From Nostocoides sp. Soil756 (lineage in GTDB: Bacteria; Actinomycetota; Actinomycetes; Actinomycetales; Dermatophilaceae): a stretch of DNA of 64,000 bases. The position numbers and the translations under genes are program-made. Position 1 is the first letter of the stretch. Each line of letters starts with the position of its first letter. The notes under the pieces are model-generated. The model had not been told where the DNA came from, did no database searches, and saw only the letters and a list, made by a program, of their open reading frames with translations. Positions 58,533 to 64,000 of the stretch are shown here, in pieces. The stretch spans positions 902,286 to 966,285 of the forward strand of contig NZ_LMSE01000002.1 of assembly GCF_001428065.1 (NCBI RefSeq), read 5' to 3'.

Positions 58533-59546
58533 ATGGACGAGAGCACCGCGCTGATGCAGCGGGCGCTCGATGCCGCCCGCCTCGGCCCCGAGGCCGACCC
58601 CAACCCCCGGGTGGGCTGCGTCGTCACCGACGCCGCGGGCGTCGTCGTCGGGGTCGGCCACCACCGCGGCGCCGGCACCGCGCACGCCGAGGTCGACGCC
58701 CTCGCGCAGGCCGGTGACCGGGCCCGTGGCGGAACCGTGCACGTCACCCTCGAGCCGTGCGACCACACCGGCCGCACCGGCCCCTGCACCCGCGCGCTGG
58801 TCGAGGCCGGCGTCGCCCGGGTCGTGTTCGCCGTGCCCGACCCCGACCCGGCCGCCGCCGGGGGAGAGGCCACCCTGGCCGCGGCCGGGGTCGCCGTCGA
58901 GCGCGGGCCGCTCGCCGAGCAGGCCGAGGAGCTCAACGCCTCCTGGCTGCACGCCCGTCGCACCGGCCGCCCGTGGGTCGTCGCCAAGACCGCCTCGACC
59001 CTCGACGGACGCGTCGCCGCCGCCGACGGCACGAGCCGCTGGATCACCGGCGAGGCTGCCCGCGAGGACGTGCACGCGCTGCGCGCCCGCTGCGGCGCCG
59101 TGGTGGTCGGCACCGGCACCGCCCTGGCCGACGACCCGCAGCTCACCGTGCGGGACGCGGACGGCACCGAGGCCGGGCGTCAGCCGCTGCGCGTCGTGGT
59201 CGGCCGCCGCCCCCTCCCGGCCGGCGCCCGGATGCGTGACGGTGCGGCCGAGACCCTGGCGCTCGCCACCCACGACCCGGCCGAGGTCCTGGCGGCCCTG
59301 CACGCGCGCGGCGTCCACCGGGTGCTGCTCGAGGGCGGCCCCACCCTGACCGCTGCGTTCCTCAGGGCCGGGATGGTCGACGAGCTCGTCACCTACCTCG
59401 CCCCCGCCCTCCTCGGCGCCGGCCCGGCGGTCACCGCCGACCTCGGCGTCACCACCATCGCCGATGCCGTCCGCCTCCGCCCCACCGACGTCACCGTCAT
59501 CGGGGCCGACGTCCGGATCACCACCCGACCCCTGGCAAGGAGTTGA
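58533..59546 (+). CDS. ribD: Bifunctional riboflavin deaminase/reductase RibD
   Basis: A 337-residue protein. The N-terminal deaminase has zinc ligands in TAHAEVDAL (His/Glu) and LEPCDHTGRTGPCTRAL (two Cys) near residues 49-90. The C-terminal reductase is marked by VVAKTASTLDGRVAAADGTS and VLLEGGPTLTAAFLRAG. Both activities precede lumazine synthesis. ATG 58533 is the first good start with the deaminase helix (ALMQRALDAARLG) following; earlier in-frame codons lie in the leader. ribE follows five nt after the stop. Confidence 0.95.
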   Translation: MDESTALMQRALDAARLGPEADPNPRVGCVVTDAAGVVVGVGHHRGAGTAHAEVDALAQAGDRARGGTVHVTLEPCDHTGRTGPCTRALVEAGVARVVFAVPDPDPAAAGGEATLAAAGVAVERGPLAEQAEELNASWLHARRTGRPWVVAKTASTLDGRVAAADGTSRWITGEAAREDVHALRARCGAVVVGTGTALADDPQLTVRDADGTEAGRQPLRVVVGRRPLPAGARMRDGAAETLALATHDPAEVLAALHARGVHRVLLEGGPTLTAAFLRAGMVDELVTYLAPALLGAGPAVTADLGVTTIADAVRLRPTDVTVIGADVRITTRPLARS

Positions 59547-59551
59547 CCGCC

Positions 59552-60163
59552 ATGTTCACCGGCATCGTCGAGGAGCTCGGGACCGTCGTCGCGCTCGAGA
59601 GCGCCACCGACTCCGCGCGGCTGACCATCCGCGGACCGCTCGTGACGAGTGACGCCGCGCACGGCGCCTCGATCGCGGTCAACGGGGTCTGTCTCACCGT
59701 CGTCACGCACGGCGACGGGGAGTTCTCGGTCGACGTGATGGCCGAGACCCTCGCCCGCTCGAGCCTCGGCGCGCTCGTGCCCGGAGCCCCGGTGAACCTC
59801 GAACGCGCCATGGCCGCGTCCGGCCGGTTCGGCGGGCACGTCGTCCAGGGCCACGTCGACGGCACCGGCACCGTCATCGCGCGGACCCCCGGGGAGCAGT
59901 GGGAGGTCGTCGAGGTCTCGCTGCCGCCCGAGCTCGCGCCCTACGTCGTCGAGAAGGGGTCCATCACCGTCGACGGGGTCAGCCTCACCGTGGTCGACGC
60001 GGGGGAGTCCTCGTTCACCGTGTCGCTCATCCCGACCACGCTCGCGCTCACGACGCTCGGCACCAAGGCCGTCGGCGACCCGGTCAACCTCGAGGTGGAC
60101 GTGCTCGCGAAGTACGTCGAGCGGCTGCTGGCCGCCCGCTTCGCGACGGACGCCACGTCATGA
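59552..60163 (+). CDS. ribE: Riboflavin synthase (alpha subunit type)
   Basis: A 203-residue protein of two lumazine-binding repeats. It begins MFTGIVEELGTVVAL, and each half has a VNGVCLTV or VDGVSLTV signature plus GHVVQGHVDGTG. It dismutates two lumazine molecules to riboflavin. ATG 59552 has AAGGAG at 59537-59542, nine nt upstream; a TTG at 59543 abutting the site is rejected. The ribBA ATG overlaps its stop. Confidence 0.95.
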   Translation: MFTGIVEELGTVVALESATDSARLTIRGPLVTSDAAHGASIAVNGVCLTVVTHGDGEFSVDVMAETLARSSLGALVPGAPVNLERAMAASGRFGGHVVQGHVDGTGTVIARTPGEQWEVVEVSLPPELAPYVVEKGSITVDGVSLTVVDAGESSFTVSLIPTTLALTTLGTKAVGDPVNLEVDVLAKYVERLLAARFATDATS

Positions 60164-61383
60164 GCCTCGCCACCGTCGAGCAGGCGCTCGACGCCTTGCG
60201 CTCCGGGCGGCCGGTGCTCGTCCTCGACGACGAGGACCGCGAGAACGAGGGCGACGTCGTGCTGGCCGCGCAGACGCTCACCGACGCGTGGCTGGCGTGG
60301 ACCGTCCGGCACACCTCCGGCTACCTCTGCGCGCCGGTCACGGCCGAGGTCGCCGACCGGCTGGCGCTGCCGCTGATGGTGCTCGACAACCGCGACCCGC
60401 GCCGGACGGCGTACACGGTGACGGTCGACGCGGCCGCCGGGGTCACCACGGGCATCTCGGCCGCCGACCGCGCCCACACCATCCGCACCCTGGCCGACCC
60501 GGCGACCGGGTCCGACGACCTCGTGCGCCCCGGGCACGTCGTGCCGCTGCGGGCGCGCGACGGCGGTGTGCTCACCCGCGCCGGCCACACCGAGGCGGCC
60601 GTCGACCTGTGCCGGCTGGCGGGCCTGGCGCCCGTGGGCGCCATCGGCGAGCTGGTGGCCGACGACGGCACGATGCTGCGGACCCCCGAGGTCCTCGCGC
60701 TCGGCATCGAGCACGACCTGCCCGTGCTGACCATCGCCGACCTCGTCGCCTGGCGTCAGCGCCACGACCGGGTCGAGCGCGTCGCCGACACCGTGCTGCC
60801 CACGCGGCACGGCACCTTCCGCACCGTGGCGTACCGCGACGTCGTCACCGGGGTCGAGCACCTCGCGCTCGTGAGCCCCCGGGGTGTCCCGGGCGCCGCG
60901 CCGCTGGTCCGGGTGCACTCGGAGTGCCTGACCGGCGACGTCCTGGGCTCGCAGCGCTGCGACTGCGGGCCGCAGCTCGAGCGGTCCCTCGAGCGGGTGG
61001 CTGCCGAGGGCGGCGTCGTCGTGTACCTGCGCGGCCACGAGGGGCGTGGGGTGGGTCTCGGTGCCAAGCTGCGCGCGTACGAGCTGCAGGACCAGGGGCT
61101 CGACACCGTCGACGCGCAGCTCGAGCTGGGGCTGCCCGTTGACGCGCGCGAGTACGCCTCCGGCGCAGCCGTACTCGTTGACCTCGGGGTCGAGTCGGTG
61201 CGGCTGCTGACCAACAACCCCGCCAAGGTCGCGGCCCTGCGCGGGTACGGCATCGAGGTCACGGCGCTCGAGCGGCTGCGCATCGCCCCGGGCCCCGACA
61301 ACCGCACCTACCTGCGCACCAAGCGCGACCGGCTCGGCCACGACCTCGTCGTCGACAGCACCGACAGCGGGACGACGGCGTGA
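60160..61383 (+). CDS. ribBA: Bifunctional 3,4-DHBP synthase / GTP cyclohydrolase II
   Basis: A 407-residue fusion. The DHBP synthase half has [18 protein letters not shown] at residues 19-36 and [14 protein letters not shown]. The GTP cyclohydrolase II half has zinc Cys in [18 protein letters not shown] around residues 252-270 and [12 protein letters not shown]. It supplies both precursors of the lumazine ring. ATG 60160 overlaps ribE (ATGA). ribH lies 70 nt downstream with its own strong ribosome-binding site. Confidence 0.95.
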   Translation: MSLATVEQALDALRSGRPVLVLDDEDRENEGDVVLAAQTLTDAWLAWTVRHTSGYLCAPVTAEVADRLALPLMVLDNRDPRRTAYTVTVDAAAGVTTGISAADRAHTIRTLADPATGSDDLVRPGHVVPLRARDGGVLTRAGHTEAAVDLCRLAGLAPVGAIGELVADDGTMLRTPEVLALGIEHDLPVLTIADLVAWRQRHDRVERVADTVLPTRHGTFRTVAYRDVVTGVEHLALVSPRGVPGAAPLVRVHSECLTGDVLGSQRCDCGPQLERSLERVAAEGGVVVYLRGHEGRGVGLGAKLRAYELQDQGLDTVDAQLELGLPVDAREYASGAAVLVDLGVESVRLLTNNPAKVAALRGYGIEVTALERLRIAPGPDNRTYLRTKRDRLGHDLVVDSTDSGTTA

Positions 61384-61453
61384 GTCGCCCGCTACGAGCC
61401 GGTGCCGGCCGGACCTCGCCCACCTCACCACCCACCGAAGGAGGAGCTCGCGG

Positions 61454-61936
61454 ATGAGCGGAGAAGGAGCCCCCGCCGTCAGCGTCGACGGGCGCGGCCT
61501 ACGCGTCGCGGTCGTCGCCGCATCGTGGCACCAGGAGGTGATGGACGGCCTCGTGGCCGGGGCGCTGCGCGGTCTCGAGGACGCGGGCATCACGTCACCC
61601 ACGGTGGTCCGGGTGCCGGGCACCGTCGAGCTCAGCGTGGCGTGCGCGCGGCTGGCTCCCCACCACGACGCGCTCGTCGCGCTCGGCGTCGTCGTCCGTG
61701 GCGGCACCCCGCACTTCGAGTACGTCTGCCAGGGCGTCACCGCCGGCCTGACCCAGGTCGCCGTCGGCACCGGCGTGCCGGTCGGCTTCGGCGTGCTCAC
61801 CTGCGACACGGCCGAGCAGGCGCTCGACCGGGCCGGCCTGCCGGGCAGCCACGAGGACAAGGGGCACGAGGCGGCCACCGCCGCCGTGGCCACCGCCGTC
61901 ACGCTGCGCGACCTCGCCCCGCCACCCACCGGCTAG
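61454..61936 (+). CDS. ribH: 6,7-Dimethyl-8-ribityllumazine synthase
   Basis: A 160-residue lumazine synthase. [20 protein letters not shown] opens the protein, [16 protein letters not shown] and [22 protein letters not shown] contain the substrate and catalytic His sites, and a [16 protein letters not shown] segment follows. ATG 61454 has a GGAGGAG-type site. It is the last enzyme gene before the transporter. Confidence 0.96.
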   Translation: MSGEGAPAVSVDGRGLRVAVVAASWHQEVMDGLVAGALRGLEDAGITSPTVVRVPGTVELSVACARLAPHHDALVALGVVVRGGTPHFEYVCQGVTAGLTQVAVGTGVPVGFGVLTCDTAEQALDRAGLPGSHEDKGHEAATAAVATAVTLRDLAPPPTG

Positions 61937-62020
61937 CCGTACACCCCGGCGCGGCCGGCCGCCGTCGGTCGGAGCGTCATCACCTCCCGACCACGACAGC
62001 CCACCCTCACAGCACACCAC

Positions 62021-62064
62021 CCACCCCGCCCCAGCATCACCCCCCACCCCGCCCCAGCATCACC
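62021..62064 (+). repeat. Two 21-bp direct repeats in a C-rich spacer
   Basis: CCACCCCGCCCCAGCATCAC occurs as part of two identical 21-bp units (62021-62041 and 62044-62064) with a 23-bp period. The 160-nt spacer from 61937 to 62096 is C-rich and G-poor from about 62001 to 62070. Such unstructured C-rich RNA could be a Rho-loading (rut) site between ribH and pnuC, an inference only. Confidence 0.6.
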
Positions 62065-62096
62065 ACCCATCCCGCAGAACGGAGCACCTCGCCCCC

Positions 62097-62855
62097 ATGA
62101 ACACGCTCGTCACCGCGACCGACCCGTCGCAGAACCTCTTCCAGCAGGCGATCGACGCCGGCATCGGCATCGGGCCGTACACGCTGCACTGGCTCGAGCT
62201 GCTCGGCGTCCTCATCGGGGTCGCCTCGGCCTGGTACGGCATGAAGCGCGCCGTGTGGGCCTGGCCGGTGGGCATCGTCGCCAACGTCATGCTGTTCTTC
62301 GTCTACATCGGCGCTGCGTTCGGCGCCGACCAGCGCATCCCCTTGTTCGGCCAGTCCGGGCGGCAGGTCTTCTTCATCATCGTCAGCATCTACGGCTGGG
62401 TCCGCTGGTCCCAGCACCGCAAGGCCTCGGGTGGCACCGGCGCCCCGGCCGTCATCCCGCGCTGGATGACGAGCCGCGAGCGTCTGGTCGTCGGTGCCGG
62501 CTGGCTCCTGGGCACCGTCGTGGTGCACCAGCTGTTCGTGGCCCTGTGGAACCTCTCGCCGAACCCGTACTACACGCCGCAGTGGTGGTTCTACTGGTGT
62601 GACGCCTGGATCTTCGTCGGCTCCATCGTCGCCACGTACTCGATGGCCCGGGGCTGGAACGAGTTCTGGCTGGCGTGGATCGGTGTCGACCTGGTCGGGG
62701 TGCCGCTGGGCTTCGCGACCGGCTACGTGCCGACCTCGGTGATGTACATCTTCTACGGGATGTTCGTGATCTACGGGTTCGTCCAGTGGGTCAAGCTCAC
62801 CCGTGAGTCCGACATCGAGCGGGGCGGACGCCGCGTCGAACCGGCCTCCGTCTGA
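62097..62855 (+). CDS. PnuC-family transporter, probable riboflavin uptake (PnuX-like)
   Basis: A 252-residue polytopic membrane protein with about seven hydrophobic helices. WLELLGVLIGVASAWYGMKR and WAWPVGIVANVMLFFVYIG start the family pattern, and WNLSPNPYYTPQWWFYWCDA and FATGYVPTSVMYIFYGMFVI follow. PnuC proteins carry nicotinamide riboside, but the PnuX branch carries riboflavin and is FMN-riboswitch-linked in Corynebacterium. Position after ribH favours riboflavin. The C-terminal tail is polar and cytoplasmic. Confidence 0.9.
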   Translation: MNTLVTATDPSQNLFQQAIDAGIGIGPYTLHWLELLGVLIGVASAWYGMKRAVWAWPVGIVANVMLFFVYIGAAFGADQRIPLFGQSGRQVFFIIVSIYGWVRWSQHRKASGGTGAPAVIPRWMTSRERLVVGAGWLLGTVVVHQLFVALWNLSPNPYYTPQWWFYWCDAWIFVGSIVATYSMARGWNEFWLAWIGVDLVGVPLGFATGYVPTSVMYIFYGMFVIYGFVQWVKLTRESDIERGGRRVEPASV

Positions 62856-62881
62856 GGGGGTTCAGCGCACCGGGGGCGCAG

Positions 62882-62922
62882 CGCGAACGGGCGGGTCGGC
62901 GAGGCCGGCCCGCCCGTTCGCG
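62882..62922 (+). terminator. Strong GC-rich stem-loop after pnuC
   Basis: A perfect 14-bp stem (62882-62895 with 62909-62922; CGCGAACGGGCGGG on the left) with further pairing inside the loop. It begins 27 nt after the pnuC stop. No U-tract follows, as is common for high-GC actinobacteria. It probably ends the rib operon transcript. Confidence 0.75.
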
Positions 62923-62977
62923 TCGTCTCAGGTCACGGGTGTCCTGGCGGTGCGGCACTCGGCGAGGAGCGACCGGC

Positions 62978-63343
62978 CCGTCCGCTGGCGATGGCTGGTC
63001 TGTGGTCGACAGCCGGGTGGTGGGTTCGTCGCGTCTTCACAGCCGGCCTTGATGCGAGCTCGGCGGCCCTTTGGCAGGGGCCGTCACCGGCCGCAGGTGG
63101 CGGATGACCTCGGTCGGGTTCGTCGCGCCTTCACAGGCGGCCTGGATGCGAGCACCGAGGACGTGCGTAAGCACGGGCCGTCCCCCCTTGCCCACTGGCC
63201 AGTGGTGGTTCGTCGTGCCTTCACAGGCGTCCTTGATGTCGAGCTCAGTGGGCTTCCCGTTGGCAGGGGCCGTCACCGTCCGTTGGTGAGGGCTGGTCCG
63301 GGACCGGGTGCATCGCGCCTTCACCGGCGGCTTTGATGTGAGC
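62978..63343. repeat. Degenerate tandem array of about 90-100-bp units (four copies of a 37-nt core)
   Basis: A 37-nt core (GGTTCGTCGCGCCTTCACAG, then a GGCGGCCTTGATGCGAGC-like part) occurs at 63023-63059, 63117-63153, 63207-63244 and 63307-63343, with 94-, 90- and 100-nt periods. Between cores, TTGGCAGGGGCCGTCACCG recurs exactly at 63071-63089 and 63260-63278, and a 23-nt block at 62978 recurs at 63276 (20/23). So whole units are duplicated. The 664-nt gap 62856-63519 contains only this array, the hairpin at 62882 and the downstream promoter. Confidence 0.75.
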
Positions 63344-63456
63344 TGCGCCGTGCTCCTGTGTACGCGGGCCGGCGCCTTCTCGCCTGGTCGTCACACTGGC
63401 ACCTCCAGTCCCACCTATGGCGGGAAAAAGGTTGCCACAATTTTGAATTGGTGCCC

Positions 63457-63472
63457 TCGAACGCTTGTTCGT
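63457..63472. promoter_or_regulatory. LexA (SOS) box
   Basis: TCGAACGCTTGTTCGT matches the actinobacterial LexA consensus TCGAAC-N4-GTTCGA at all but the last base. It overlaps the -35 of the downstream promoter. In M. tuberculosis, members of the 13E12/DUF222 family are among the LexA-controlled genes, which fits the gene here. Confidence 0.75.
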
Positions 63473-63493
63473 GTCACCCCCGCCGGGTATCAT
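63465..63493 (+). promoter_or_regulatory. Sigma-70-type promoter of the DUF222 gene
   Basis: TTGTTC at 63465-63470 and TATCAT at 63488-63493 are separated by exactly 17 nt. An AT-rich palindromic segment (CAATTTTGAATTG, 63438-63450) lies upstream. The -35 lies within the SOS box, so LexA binding would block it. A GGGGAGGGGG ribosome-binding site follows near 63504-63513. Confidence 0.6.
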
Positions 63494-63519
63494 GGTTGGC
63501 AACGGGGAGGGGGTTTCCG

Positions 63520-64000
63520 ATGACAGTGACGACCAGTCCGGGCGACGTCGTCGCAGCCGCGCGCGTCGCGCGGTCCGCGCTGTCGGAGGTCCTGACCCCC
63601 AGCGACATGCGCGGCTCGCAGGAGGAATGGGCCCAGGCCCTGGGCGAGCTGCAGGCCGTGATCGACACCGCCACCGCGGCCCAGGACGCGGCGATCGTGC
63701 GGCTGGCGGCGATCGAGCCGCAGGTGTTGGACGACGGGGAGGTCATCGACACCCACCGGGCCCTCGGACACGTGGCGTTGGACGCCCCCGCGATCGTCTC
63801 CGGGGTGCTGACCGTGACCGCGGTCCACGCCGAACGACGGGTGCGGGCCGCGGTCCGGATGGCCGCCGACGGGCCCGAAGGCACCCCCACCGAGACCGGC
63901 CTCGGGGGGTTGCACACCGCGATGGGTGCCGGGCGGTTGGACGCCTACCGGGCCTCGGTGGTCGCCACCGAGCTGGAGGAGGCACCGGCCGAGGTCGCCG
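63520..64000 (+). CDS. DUF222 / HNH-endonuclease-type protein (13E12-like), 3' end outside window
   Basis: The frame opens at ATG 63520, stays open to the window edge and shows 160 residues. VAAARVARSALSEVLTPS is followed by the typical DUF222 helices (LQAVIDTATAAQDAAIVRLA, THRALGHVALDAPAIVSG, LGGLHTAMGAGRLDAYRA). Full-length members usually end in an HNH nuclease domain, which would lie beyond 64000. The family is often multicopy in actinobacteria and is linked to mobile or DNA-damage contexts. A strong ribosome-binding site and the SOS-type promoter support the start. Confidence 0.88.
   Translation, partial: MTVTTSPGDVVAAARVARSALSEVLTPSDMRGSQEEWAQALGELQAVIDTATAAQDAAIVRLAAIEPQVLDDGEVIDTHRALGHVALDAPAIVSGVLTVTAVHAERRVRAAVRMAADGPEGTPTETGLGGLHTAMGAGRLDAYRASVVATELEEAPAEVA

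Noticed and set aside
63023..63343. Possible CRISPR array
   Set aside because: The 37-nt cores are imperfect, the intervals (53-62 nt) are too long and uneven for spacers, and the intervals themselves are related to each other. No cas genes are present. A degenerate tandem repeat fits better.
63037..63502. Minus-strand ORFs across the tandem array (95 and 85 codons)
   Set aside because: They follow the repeat units, change frame between copies, and lack ribosome-binding sites. Only two cores share a frame.

Overview
The window is a dense, high-GC bacterial chromosome segment with almost no spacer DNA. Gene order points to an actinobacterium. Examples are tlyA-nadK-recN-steA-steB followed by pyrG, alaS-ruvX-mltG-aroE-aroC-aroK-aroB-efp-nusB, pyrR-pyrB-pyrC-carA-carB followed by mihF-gmk-rpoZ-coaBC, and metK-priA-fmt-rsmB-rpe-ribD. 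A Micrococcales member of the Intrasporangiaceae type is my best guess; the family assignment is inference from general resemblance, not from a search.

Layout. 1-9423: one continuous translationally coupled operon. It runs from an unidentified C-terminal fragment through a small acidic protein, TlyA, NAD kinase, RecN, SteA and SteB to a membrane-glycan triad (MraY/WecA-like transferase, MurJ-like flippase, GT4 glycosyltransferase). 9500-12445: pyrG, a Nudix hydrolase and a YchJ-like protein. 12467-16507 (minus strand): a probable Tat lipoprotein of unknown function, and a coupled pair of a TPR-like protein and an M16-like protein lacking its metal-site Glu. 16645-22770: a VOC protein, aspS, GNAT, DinB-like protein, rarA, a DksA/TraR-type zinc protein and a 30-codon ORF. 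22874-32676: alaS, ruvX, mltG, the shikimate genes, a prepilin peptidase, efp and nusB. 32705-33436: two small hypothetical genes. 33484-43658: a complete de novo UMP operon behind a PyrR-binding leader. 43683-46200: mihF, gmk, rpoZ and coaBC. 46217-49244 (minus): a three-gene coupled coiled-coil operon. 49310-57632: metK, priA, fmt, two DinB-fold proteins on the minus strand, rsmB and rpe. 57635-62855: a pentapeptide-repeat protein, then an FMN riboswitch and ribD-ribE-ribBA-ribH-pnuC. 62856-64000: a gene-poor stretch with a degenerate tandem array, then a LexA-box promoter driving a DUF222/HNH-type gene cut by the window end.

How it works together. Most genes are housekeeping: translation, nucleotide, aromatic amino acid and riboflavin synthesis, and DNA repair. 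Within operons, ATGA/GTGA overlaps are the rule. At operon starts, many genes have a TANNNT -10 element only 6-7 nt before the start codon, which is the signature of leaderless transcripts. Regulation visible in the sequence is a PyrR RNA site, an FMN riboswitch and an SOS box.

The most interesting parts are the SteAB-linked lipid-glycan triad, the coiled-coil operon, a 60-nt palindromic insertion between pyrB and pyrC whose 22-codon ORF bridges the two genes, the SOS-type promoter of the DUF222 gene, and a tlyA whose expected start codon reads ATC. No rRNA, tRNA, complete insertion sequence or true CRISPR array was seen.
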